Origin: Gilliamella apicola
GTDB lineage: Bacteria; Pseudomonadota; Gammaproteobacteria; Enterobacterales; Orbaceae
Length of the DNA stretch: 64,000 bases
NCBI RefSeq assembly: GCF_000599985.1
Contig: NZ_CP007445.1
Coordinates: forward strand, 992,001 to 1,056,000
Direction of reading: 5' to 3'
In this document: in pieces, positions 1-8,203 of the stretch
How the letters are laid out: each line of letters starts with the position of its first letter
Position numbering within the stretch: the first letter of the stretch is position 1
Made by a program: the position numbers and the translations under genes
The notes under the pieces: model-generated
What the model was told of the DNA's origin: nothing
Database searches by the model: none
What the model saw: the letters and a program-made list of their open reading frames with translations, nothing else

Positions 1-1338
1 CTGATTGGCGGTTTCTCTCATTTTTACACCAGTAAGTAATCCTACTAATGCAACAATCATCAAGTAGTAAGCTGGCATGTATAAGTTATTAGTTTCTTCT
101 ACTAACCAAGCGGCAAAAGTTGGTGTTGCACCAGCAATTAACACTGAAATATTAAACGAGATAGCCAATGCACTGTAACGGATGTTGGTTGGAAAAATGG
201 CCGGTAATATTGATGCCATTACTCCCGTAAAACAGTTTAGTAAAACTGCTAATATCAATAATCCTAAAAAAATAAGACCAATAACATCACTATTAATCAT
301 AACAAAAGCAGGATAGGAAAGGATTAGTAATCCTAGACTTCCTCCTATTATAAAGGGTCTACGTCCTATTTTGTCACTAATTAACCCTATCATAGGTTGC
401 ACAAATAACATACCAATCATGATAGCAATAATAATTAATACACCATGATCAGTATGATAATTTAAATTGTGAGATAAGTAACTTGGCATATAGGTAAGTA
501 GCATATAATAGGTGACATTAGTAACAATGACTAATCCAACACAAACAAATAAGCTTTTCCAATACTTGGTGATGATTTCTTTGAAAGTCATTTTAGATGG
601 ATTTGCAATATTGGCTTGTTCATTTTTATCCATTGAATCAGTATGTTGCATAAATGCAGGAGTCTCTTCTAATGCATGACGTAAATAAAGACCGACTAGT
701 CCTAATGGCAGTGCAAATAAAAATGGAATTCGCCATCCCCAATTTTGGAATCTAGCATCACCAAGGATAGTTGATAATAGCACAACTAAGCCAGCGCCCA
801 CTAGAAAACCAGCAATGGAGCCAAAGTCTAACCAACTTCCCATAAAACCACGTTTACGGTCTGGCGAGTATTCGGCTACAAAAATTGCTGCGCCAGAATA
901 TTCACCACCAATCGAAAAGCCTTGCGCTAATTTAGCCAACAATAATAGTACAGGGGCGGTAATGCCAATTGATGCATAGGAAGGAATTAGTCCAATACAA
1001 AATGTACTTAATGACATGATAATGATGGTGACAGAAAGTACTTTTTGCCGACCAAATTTATCGCCTAATATACCAAACACTAATCCACCTAATGGTCGAA
1101 CTAAAAAAGGCACCGAGAAAGTTGCCAATGCAGCAACTACTTGTACATTTGGTGAAGCATTAGGGAAAAATACTTGTCCTAATACATAAGCTAAAAAACC
1201 ATATACGCCAAAATCAAACCATTCCATTGCGTTACCAAGTGCTGCTGCGATAATGGCTTTTTTTAATTTGCTATCATCAATAATCGTTATGTCATTTATA
1301 TTTAATGGGTGATTCTTCGGTTTTATTGTTTTCTTCAT
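1..1338 (-). CDS. proP: ProP proline/glycine betaine:H+ symporter (3' end beyond window)
   Basis: Major-facilitator transporter of the metabolite:H+ symporter group that imports compatible solutes (proline, glycine betaine) under osmotic stress at the inner membrane. I translated the minus strand from the ATG at 1338: 446 codons are open to the window edge. The segments LGNAMEWFDFGVYGF, ALATFSVPFL, GDKFGRQK, GGEYSGA and SPDRKRGFMGSWLDFGS follow E. coli ProP almost residue for residue, and the visible end reads GVKMRETANQ, matching the last transmembrane region. E. coli ProP is 500 residues, so only the C-terminal osmosensory tail, which carries the coiled coil in E. coli, is missing; its presence cannot be judged. 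It is divergent from the vgrG island. A perfect palindrome lies about 70 bp upstream of its start. Confidence 0.95.
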   Translation of the reverse strand, partial: MKKTIKPKNHPLNINDITIIDDSKLKKAIIAAALGNAMEWFDFGVYGFLAYVLGQVFFPNASPNVQVVAALATFSVPFLVRPLGGLVFGILGDKFGRQKVLSVTIIIMSLSTFCIGLIPSYASIGITAPVLLLLAKLAQGFSIGGEYSGAAIFVAEYSPDRKRGFMGSWLDFGSIAGFLVGAGLVVLLSTILGDARFQNWGWRIPFLFALPLGLVGLYLRHALEETPAFMQHTDSMDKNEQANIANPSKMTFKEIITKYWKSLFVCVGLVIVTNVTYYMLLTYMPSYLSHNLNYHTDHGVLIIIAIMIGMLFVQPMIGLISDKIGRRPFIIGGSLGLLILSYPAFVMINSDVIGLIFLGLLILAVLLNCFTGVMASILPAIFPTNIRYSALAISFNISVLIAGATPTFAAWLVEETNNLYMPAYYLMIVALVGLLTGVKMRETANQ

Positions 1339-1796
1339 AAAATACCGCCTATTTTCATGTTATAAATGAAAAGAAATAGTGCAACAAGATGAATACAATT
1401 CAAACGACACATTTACAATGTGTTATTCAGTTAATTTTATTGATGAAAATTTAAGTAAAGATAAAAGAGGGCAATAAAAAAGCAAAAAACGATGTTTTGT
1501 AGATGCATTCTAATATAACTTAATATCGACAAAACTGTTCTTTTAATGAAAATTAGTGACTAATTATAGCAAAATATCTAATTATGTAAAATAAGGTAAA
1601 TAAACCGTCTAATTTTTTCAAATCATCAGTCAGTTCCTGTTCATAAGTGTTATGACATAATTAGCAATCGTATAACGGGCAGTCATTTAAAGGTTGATAT
1701 ATGATCTAAAAACAGGTATTTTGTGACCGGTTTAACAAATATAGTTTATATTAGAAATAAACAGTTCAATAAAGCAAAGTTGTATTTGCTATATAC
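1339..1796. promoter_or_regulatory. Intergenic region between proP and vgrG with a 17-bp palindrome
   Basis: This AT-rich region separates divergent proP and vgrG. It holds a perfect inverted repeat at 1407-1423 (ACACATT, TAC, AATGTGT), 69-85 bp upstream of the proP start codon, a plausible place for a regulator of proP. It is not a canonical CRP box (TGTGA-N6-TCACA). No gene, RNA or clear terminator was found. The last 33 bp before the first possible vgrG ATG are shared with the second vgrG copy. Confidence 0.45.
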
Positions 1797-1817
1797 ATGA
1801 AATATATCGAGGATAAC
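1764..1817 (+). promoter_or_regulatory. Conserved vgrG leader, copy 1, with small hairpin and ribosome binding site
   Basis: The stretch from GTTCAATAAAGC to the start codon is identical in front of both vgrG copies, while everything further upstream differs. It contains a 6-bp inverted repeat (AGCAAA at 1773-1778, TTTGCT at 1785-1790) with a 6-nt loop. GAGGA at 1809-1813 sits just upstream of the ATG at 1818, so 1818 is preferred over the ATG at 1797, which has no ribosome binding site. Confidence 0.5.
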
Positions 1818-4766
1818 ATGGATAAAGGATTAACCAATTTGGTGAATCAATTAGGCAATGGTTTAAGTCGTGGTTTAAAGAATGGTTTGGTTAATGGAGC
1901 GGGTCACAATCGTTATACATTAAATATCGAAGATTTACCTGCTGAGGTTTCAATCTTACAGGTTGAAGGTAATGAACAACTTAACCAGCCTTGGTATTAC
2001 ACTATTACTTTTACCAGCTCAAATAAACATCTTCTTGTCGAGTCATTTCTTAATCAAAATGCCTGTTTGAGTTTTAACTCGGCGAATTCTAACCATTTAA
2101 GTGATATTGCAACGAAAGGACTTGATGCGCTCAATTCTTTAACCTCCGCCAATCCTTTACAAGCATTAAAACAGTCCGAGCCATTAAAACAGTTAGGTAA
2201 GTTTACACAATCCAATTCACTCGATTCACTTAACTCTTTAACGCAACTCAATCCACTTAATTCCTTAAACTCATTATTATCTCAAGGCGGTTCACGCACT
2301 CTTCATGGTGTGATAACCCAGTTCAGTCAATTATCAGTCAGTAATGACGAAGCCCGTTATCAGGTGGTTTTGTCCTCGCAATTAGCCAAACTGGCATTAA
2401 GTCATAACTGTGCTATTTTTCAAAATCAGAGCGTTATCACTGTGGTTGAAGAGGTCTTGCGTGGTCATGGTTATACAGGGATTGATTATCGTTTAGCACT
2501 TAAAGAGCAATATCCTGAACGTGAATTTATCACCCAGTGGCAAGAGAGTGACCTTGAGTTTATTCAAAGACTGCTTGCTGATGTGGGCGTCTATTTCCGG
2601 TTTGAAACGCATGGTGAACACAATTGTGATGTGATGGTCATCAGTGATTATGAACAAGGTTATCATCAGGTGGCTGATATTTTCTACAAACAACCAAGTG
2701 GCACACTGGATAACGGCGTTGAAAGTGTCTGGGATATGACCTTGCACAGTCAAATGGTGGAAGCTTCAGTAAAAGTACAGGATTATAACTACCGAGATGC
2801 GCAGGCGAATTTACTGGGTGAAGTTAACAGCCAACAGAAAGATAACACCACTTATGGCACTGATTACCGTTATGATGAGCACTATAAAGGGTTAAATAGC
2901 AATGGTAATGGTAGTAATGCCAATAACAATGATATAAACAATCACAACAGTAATAATGATGACGATATTGATAGTGACACAAATAATCATGATGGCAATG
3001 GTGACGATATCGATACCGACGATAGTCAAGGCAGTAACGGCAATAGTAATGACATCGACAATAATAGCGATAACACTAATGGTAGTAATAGCAATAGCAA
3101 TAACAATAACAATAACAACAGCAGTGATATTAACAGTAATCAAGCTAACATGGGTAATGGTGTTGAAAGTGGTGAATGGTATGCCCGCATTCGTCATGAA
3201 CGAGCCATTAGTCGTCAAATTCTTATCCGCGGTAAAAGCAATCAAGCCAATTTAGCCCCAGGTCAACATATCCGCATCAAAGGCAGTGCGATTACCGGAA
3301 TAGATGAAGGCATAATGATATTAACGGTGCAAGGTCAGGGAAATCGCAGTGATGCTTATGAACTGAGTTTTACCGCGATACCTTACCAGCCATTAAAACC
3401 TTACCGCCCGGAACCTATTCCTTTCCCAACCATTGATGGCACCTTACCGGCACGGGTAACTAGTCCGGATAATGACACCTATGGTTATATTGATACACAA
3501 GGGCGCTATCGGGTTAAATTTAACTTTGATTTAAAAGAGTGGCGAAACGGTGAAGAGAGTTTATGGTTAAGACTGGCTAAACCGTATGCAGGCAGTACCT
3601 ATGGTTTTCACTTCCCACTGATTGACGGCACAGAAGTTGCGGTTGCATTTACTAACGGTAATCCGGACCGACCTTATATCGCACATGCGATGCATGATAG
3701 TCAACACCCTGACCATGTGACCACCATAAACAAACACCGTAATGTGATTCGCACACCAGCGAACAATAAGTTACGGATGGATGATAAGCGCGGACAAGAG
3801 CACATCAAGTTAGCGACCGAATATGGTAAAACCCAGCTTAACATTGGGCATTTAGTTGACCAAAATAAAACCCAGCGAGGTGAAGGGTTTGAACTGCGCA
3901 CCGATGAGTGGGGTGCGATTGCTGCCAATAAAGGCTTATACCTAACCAGTCAGACCGAGCCTAAAGCACAGGGTAAACAACTTGATATGCAAGCTGCCAT
4001 TACCCAGCTTGAAAATGCACTATCAATTGCCAAAGCCTTACAAAATGCGGCAACCGCCTCTGAAGCTAATTGTGCGGATACCGACAGTCAAGAACAACTT
4101 AAAACAACATTAACCCAGTTAGCCCAAAGTGGTATTCTTGCTTATGCACAAGAAGGCATTGCTTTAACCAGTCCTGAAAATATCCAACTGTCAACGTCAA
4201 ATAGCGTTTCAGTAACCAGTGAAAACCAAACTGACATCAATGCGTTAAAAAACATTACCGTCTCATCCGGTGAATCCATCGGTCTATTTGCCCATAAATC
4301 GGGAATGAAAGTCTTTGCCAACCAAGGCGATGTTGAGGTACAAGCGCAAAATGCCAACCTGAATATGGCCGCTAAGCAAGATATTAAAATAGACAGTGTC
4401 GATGGAAAACTGACGGTTACCGCAAGTAAAGAACTGACGTTAATGTGTGGTGGTTCATACATCAAACTTAGCAGTACAGGGATTGAACTGGGCACGGCTG
4501 ATAATGTTTATATAAAAAGTAATGCATTGCAGAAAATGGGTCCGAAAGCGATGCAAGTTACTCCATTAGCATTACCTTATCTTATAGGCAATTATGCAAT
4601 TAAATTTATATGTAAAGATGAAACAGGAAAAATTTATGCTAATGGACCTTATATTGCAACATTGCCAGATGGCAGAAAGGTGCAAGGTCGAACCGATAAA
4701 AATGGATATACAAAAGCGTTTTATACACAAAATGAAAATGAAACAGTAACATTAGAGTTTATTTAA
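1818..4766 (+). CDS. vgrG: Type VI secretion tip protein VgrG with Asn/Asp-rich insert and C-terminal adaptor-like extension
   Basis: VgrG trimers form the spike of the type VI secretion needle and carry effectors into target cells. The protein (about 982 residues from the chosen start) has the gp27-like N-terminal region (YTITFTSS; FITQWQESDLEFIQRLLADVG), a gp5/OB region (YRVKFNFDLKEW; WLRLAKPYAGSTYGFHFPL; NPDRPYIAHAMHDS) and a DUF2345-type beta-helix C-terminal region. Two inserts are unusual: a Leu/Asn/Ser repeat near residues 100-160, and an Asn/Asp/Ser/Gly tract near residues 360-450. The last about 60 residues (AIKFICKDETGK to the end) resemble transthyretin-like extensions known to bind effectors in other VgrGs. 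The gene stops 15 bp before the putative effector gene, which suggests the pair is transcribed together. A near-identical copy begins at 62490. Confidence 0.93.
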   Translation: MDKGLTNLVNQLGNGLSRGLKNGLVNGAGHNRYTLNIEDLPAEVSILQVEGNEQLNQPWYYTITFTSSNKHLLVESFLNQNACLSFNSANSNHLSDIATKGLDALNSLTSANPLQALKQSEPLKQLGKFTQSNSLDSLNSLTQLNPLNSLNSLLSQGGSRTLHGVITQFSQLSVSNDEARYQVVLSSQLAKLALSHNCAIFQNQSVITVVEEVLRGHGYTGIDYRLALKEQYPEREFITQWQESDLEFIQRLLADVGVYFRFETHGEHNCDVMVISDYEQGYHQVADIFYKQPSGTLDNGVESVWDMTLHSQMVEASVKVQDYNYRDAQANLLGEVNSQQKDNTTYGTDYRYDEHYKGLNSNGNGSNANNNDINNHNSNNDDDIDSDTNNHDGNGDDIDTDDSQGSNGNSNDIDNNSDNTNGSNSNSNNNNNNNSSDINSNQANMGNGVESGEWYARIRHERAISRQILIRGKSNQANLAPGQHIRIKGSAITGIDEGIMILTVQGQGNRSDAYELSFTAIPYQPLKPYRPEPIPFPTIDGTLPARVTSPDNDTYGYIDTQGRYRVKFNFDLKEWRNGEESLWLRLAKPYAGSTYGFHFPLIDGTEVAVAFTNGNPDRPYIAHAMHDSQHPDHVTTINKHRNVIRTPANNKLRMDDKRGQEHIKLATEYGKTQLNIGHLVDQNKTQRGEGFELRTDEWGAIAANKGLYLTSQTEPKAQGKQLDMQAAITQLENALSIAKALQNAATASEANCADTDSQEQLKTTLTQLAQSGILAYAQEGIALTSPENIQLSTSNSVSVTSENQTDINALKNITVSSGESIGLFAHKSGMKVFANQGDVEVQAQNANLNMAAKQDIKIDSVDGKLTVTASKELTLMCGGSYIKLSSTGIELGTADNVYIKSNALQKMGPKAMQVTPLALPYLIGNYAIKFICKDETGKIYANGPYIATLPDGRKVQGRTDKNGYTKAFYTQNENETVTLEFI
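2892..3165 (+). repeat. Low-complexity Asn/Asp/Ser/Gly-coding tract inside vgrG copy 1
   Basis: A run of AAT/AAC, GAT/GAC, AGT/AGC and GGT/GGC codons encodes about 90 residues of N, D, S and G between the gp27-like region and the OB fold. The corresponding tract at about 63565-63830 in the second copy differs by several in-frame insertions and deletions, while the flanks are almost identical. That is what slippage or short-repeat recombination would produce. It also creates long spurious frames on both strands. Confidence 0.85.
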
Positions 4767-4781
4767 AGGTAAGATAAAATT

Positions 4782-5756
4782 ATGCCGAATAAAACTAAAA
4801 TAAACACAATCTATTCAGGACTAACAACTATAATTGAAAAAGGTCAGGTTGCCCTTCAAGAAGCCATAATAAAAATACCGCCCAAACCTTTATTTGTATT
4901 ATTTGCATTTGGAGGAGGTGGGTGGCTCTCATTTGAATTAGCTGCTTATTATAAAAAAAGTCGATTACAAAAAAAATATCCAGAGGCCGAAATTCGAATT
5001 ATAAAAGGGTTTAAATATCCCTCTGAGTTTAAAGTAGAATGGACTAAATTATATAATGAGTTAACCAATCCTGAAACGGCTAGTAAATATGCTTTATGGC
5101 AAATTCACTATTTTGGTCATGGGGGAAATAACTCGCTTTATCTAAAAAAACAAAATGATAATAGTGAAATTTTTTTTAATGATAAGGATAATATGGAGCG
5201 CTTACCTTGGCATCCGCATGAGGGTATTTTTGTTTTACACTCTTGTCGAGGTGGAGCATATGAAGATTCATGTAATAGCGATATGATTAAAGAAAAAATT
5301 TGTCTAGCAAAGACAATCTCTAAGCTACAAAAAACCCGTTGCTTAGGACAAACTATCTATGCTAATTTTGCTATTGATGTGATGCAAATTGATAATTATT
5401 CACCAGATGCAAATCTTTATTCTTTTGTATTTGGGTCAGAAACAACTGCAGAAGAAGATGCGGAAAGATTTAAATACCGACCCGATCGCTATATTAGTAG
5501 TTTTTATTCTAATACCCCAATAGATCGAGTTTTGTGGGGATATGCTTTATTGACTGGTCAAACAAAAATAAAAATGATGAAAAATAAAAAAAATTATGAA
5601 GAAGCTCTTAAAAAACCTTATCCTATTTACGAAGAAATAAAAAAATTAAGTCCAAAAAATCAGATCCTTCCCTGTCGAGTATTTAATAGAGGTGAATTAG
5701 AAGAACGCATTGTAGAAGTAGATGTTTTTAATCACAATGATATGGAGTATATCTAA
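4782..5756 (+). CDS. Putative T6SS cargo effector with caspase-like (clan CD) His-Cys dyad
   Basis: A 324-residue protein of no family I recognise. Its position between vgrG (15-bp gap) and a series of anchored proteins suggests a VgrG-delivered toxin. The sequence shows an alternating strand/helix layout: hydrophobic strand FVLFAFGGGG (residues 38-47), helix, strand EIRIIKGF (70-77), then IHYFGHGG (108-115) with His113, and FVLHSCRGG (150-158) with Cys155. His in a xxGHGG strand end followed about 40 residues later by Cys in xxLxSCxxG is the dyad signature of caspase/CHAT/C80-type peptidases of clan CD. The following LAKTISKL-xx-CLGQTIYA segment sits where those families have the next helix and strand. 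Proteolytic activity is inferred from these motifs only. No signal peptide is seen, as expected for VgrG cargo. The stop overlaps the next start by one base. Confidence 0.6.
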   Translation: MPNKTKINTIYSGLTTIIEKGQVALQEAIIKIPPKPLFVLFAFGGGGWLSFELAAYYKKSRLQKKYPEAEIRIIKGFKYPSEFKVEWTKLYNELTNPETASKYALWQIHYFGHGGNNSLYLKKQNDNSEIFFNDKDNMERLPWHPHEGIFVLHSCRGGAYEDSCNSDMIKEKICLAKTISKLQKTRCLGQTIYANFAIDVMQIDNYSPDANLYSFVFGSETTAEEDAERFKYRPDRYISSFYSNTPIDRVLWGYALLTGQTKIKMMKNKKNYEEALKKPYPIYEEIKKLSPKNQILPCRVFNRGELEERIVEVDVFNHNDMEYI

Positions 5757-6898
5757 TGAATAACTCTACAAAAATAGCAAAGACAATACATAAAAAATCA
5801 AAAGCTTTTAGTATTTGTTTGATTATCTGCATTTTGCTCTGTTATTTTTATAATTTAATAAATTCAGATAATAACTCAATTCAACAGGACAATATAATTA
5901 TGGACTATACTATTTATCCTTCAACCATTCCTGAAAACCAATTATTACGTATAGAAGAGGCTAAAGAGCTATATCGTCGTGCATTTGACAATCAGGTATA
6001 TTATGCTGTCGGAGATCCTGATGAGTTAGTAAAACTTATTAAACATGCTTGGCAGTGGGATAAAAATGCAATGCCCTATTATTATGATCTTCTTCTTTGG
6101 CATGACGTATATGACAAAAAAGAAGGTAATATGTCATTTACTGAATTTATGAAAAAATATCGCGATCAGTTAGTTGATAGCACCGGCAAACCGCTAGTTG
6201 AACCGGTGGTATTTAAAGATCGTAAAATGCTTAGTTATTTATGGGATAAATTTGCTGACTTAAAATACCCAAAATTTGCTTTCCAAAAGGGGTGGGAATT
6301 TAGTCCTTGTGAATATGGTAATAATGAGGAATATATTCCATGCTCTGATGAACAATTAGAAGAGAGTATTAAATATTTCAATTATGCACTGGAAGGAGGT
6401 TATCACTGTTATGAGCATTTAACTGCAAGAATGCTGTTTCAACAAGGCGATCATTATAAAGATAAAGAATTCAAAAAAATTAATAAATTAATCGAATATC
6501 GTAAATCATTAACACCAGAAGATTTAAAACTGGCAATCGATTATGCCGAAATAATGGCTGAGCACAGCTCAATTATTGGTATATTAAGGGTGACTGAAGC
6601 CTATTTATATGGTTTAGGGCGTGAGCAAGATCCTGTAAAAGCCTATGCATGGTCACTATTAAGCGATTATACAAAACAAAAAATTATTGAAATCGATAAT
6701 AATTTAGCATGGGATTATTATCAACTTTCTCCTGTTTGGGAATATAATAAGCAAATTCAAACTCGTTTAGAACAAATTCTTACCCCAGAACAAAAACAAG
6801 CTGCTCAAAATGAGTTAGCCGAATTAAAAACCAAAATTATTGATTGGAATTATAATCGTTGGAAAAGGCAAATTGATGATTTTCATCCTAAACCTTAA
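5756..6898 (+). CDS. Putative T6SS immunity protein, first copy, membrane-anchored with Sel1-like repeat
   Basis: A 380-residue protein whose ATG shares its first base with the effector's TAA stop (TAATG), implying translational coupling. A single hydrophobic segment at residues 19-36 follows a Lys-rich N terminus, so the bulk is predicted to face the periplasm. Residues 272-305 (ending AYLYGLGREQDPVKAYAWSLL) fit a Sel1-like repeat, a fold found in several T6SS immunity proteins. From residue 49 (MDYTIYPST) onward it is nearly identical to the next two genes; its N-terminal 48 residues are different. Immunity is inferred from position and multiplicity. A periplasmic site of effector action would follow. 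Confidence 0.6.
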   Translation: MNNSTKIAKTIHKKSKAFSICLIICILLCYFYNLINSDNNSIQQDNIIMDYTIYPSTIPENQLLRIEEAKELYRRAFDNQVYYAVGDPDELVKLIKHAWQWDKNAMPYYYDLLLWHDVYDKKEGNMSFTEFMKKYRDQLVDSTGKPLVEPVVFKDRKMLSYLWDKFADLKYPKFAFQKGWEFSPCEYGNNEEYIPCSDEQLEESIKYFNYALEGGYHCYEHLTARMLFQQGDHYKDKEFKKINKLIEYRKSLTPEDLKLAIDYAEIMAEHSSIIGILRVTEAYLYGLGREQDPVKAYAWSLLSDYTKQKIIEIDNNLAWDYYQLSPVWEYNKQIQTRLEQILTPEQKQAAQNELAELKTKIIDWNYNRWKRQIDDFHPKP

Positions 6899-6973
6899 TT
6901 TTTTGAAATATGCTAGGTAATAAACTTAAAGCTAGCTAATTATAGCCTATTAGGATATTGCAAATTTAAGTGA

Positions 6974-8128
6974 ATGGAATTGAGGGTGAATAATAAAGTG
7001 AAACAATCAAAGTTCAAAAGATTATTGGTAATCAGCATTATTATGGCTATTGGTGGTTATTTTTTATATTTTCATCATTTATTTAAGCAAGACAGAGATT
7101 TTGGTTTTGTTGATACAGAAAATATAACCATGGACTATACTATTTACCTTTCTACCATTCCTGAAAACCAATTATTACGTATAGAAGAGGCTAAAGAGCT
7201 ATATCGTCGTGCATTTGACAATCAGGTATATTATGCTGTCGGAGATCCTGATGAGTTAGTAAAACTTATTAAACATGCTTGGCAGTGGGATAAAAATGCA
7301 ATGCCCTATTATTATGATCTTCTTCTTTGGCATGACGTATATGACAAAAAAGAAGGTAATATGTCATTTACTGAATTTATGAAAAAATATCGCGATCAGT
7401 TAGTTGATAATAGTGGCAAACCGTTAGTTGAACCTGTGGTATTTAAAGATCGTAAAATGCTTAGTTATTTGTCGAATAAATTTGCTGATTTAAAATACCC
7501 AAAATTTGCTTTCCAAAAGGGATGGAGATTTAGTCCGTGTAAAGGCGGTAATAATGAGGAATATATTTCATGCTCTGATGAACAATTAGAAGAGAGTATT
7601 AAATATTTCAATTATGCTTTAGAAGGAGGTTATCACTGTTATGAGCATTTGACTGCACGAATACTGTTTCAACAAGGTGCTCATTATAAAGATAAAGAAT
7701 TTAAAAAAATTAATAAATTAATGGAATATCGTAAATCATTAATACCAGAAAGATTAAAACTGGCAATTGATTATGCCGAAATAATGGCTGAGCACAGCTC
7801 AATTATTGGTATATTAAGGGTGACCGAAGCCTATTTATATGGTTTAGGGCGTGAACAAGATCCAGTAAAGGCCTATGCATGGTCACTACTAAGCGATTAT
7901 ACAAAACAAAAAATTATTGAAATCGATAATAATTTAGCATGGGATTATTATCAGCTTTCTCCTGTTTGGGAATATAATAAGCAAATTCAAACTCGTTTAG
8001 AACAAATTCTTACCCCAGAACAAAAACAAGCTGCTCAAAATGAGTTAGCTGAGTTAAAAACCAAAATTATTGATTGGAATTATAATCGTTGGAAAAGGCA
8101 AATTGATGATTTTCATCCTAAACCTTAA
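6974..8128 (+). CDS. Putative T6SS immunity protein, second copy
   Basis: A 384-residue paralogue of the preceding gene, with a different N terminus (MELRVNNKVKQSKF followed by a transmembrane segment near residues 18-33). From MDYTIY onward it differs from copy 1 by scattered substitutions, for example LSNKFADL for LWDKFADL and an altered FSPCKGGN segment. The Sel1-like repeat near the C terminus is unchanged. The ribosome binding site is weak (AAGTGA just before the ATG). The 75-bp spacer before it is repeated before copy 3. Same predicted topology, with a periplasmic domain. Confidence 0.6.
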   Translation: MELRVNNKVKQSKFKRLLVISIIMAIGGYFLYFHHLFKQDRDFGFVDTENITMDYTIYLSTIPENQLLRIEEAKELYRRAFDNQVYYAVGDPDELVKLIKHAWQWDKNAMPYYYDLLLWHDVYDKKEGNMSFTEFMKKYRDQLVDNSGKPLVEPVVFKDRKMLSYLSNKFADLKYPKFAFQKGWRFSPCKGGNNEEYISCSDEQLEESIKYFNYALEGGYHCYEHLTARILFQQGAHYKDKEFKKINKLMEYRKSLIPERLKLAIDYAEIMAEHSSIIGILRVTEAYLYGLGREQDPVKAYAWSLLSDYTKQKIIEIDNNLAWDYYQLSPVWEYNKQIQTRLEQILTPEQKQAAQNELAELKTKIIDWNYNRWKRQIDDFHPKP

Positions 8129-8203
8129 TTTTTTGAAATATGCTAGGTAATAAACTTAAAGCTAGCTAATTATAGCCTATTAGGATATTGCAAATTTAAG
8201 TGA

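Noticed and set aside
2892..3255. Long overlapping frames on both strands across the Asn/Asp-rich part of vgrG
   Set aside because: They arise from the repetitive AAT/GAT/GGT codons; products are Ile/Thr/Val low-complexity strings with no ribosome binding site. The same shadows occur in the second vgrG (63564-63921).
4890..4960. Hydrophobic stretch in the effector as a membrane helix or signal peptide
   Set aside because: It is interrupted by GGGG and Trp and fits the first core strand and helix of an alpha/beta fold better; VgrG cargo normally lacks a signal peptide.
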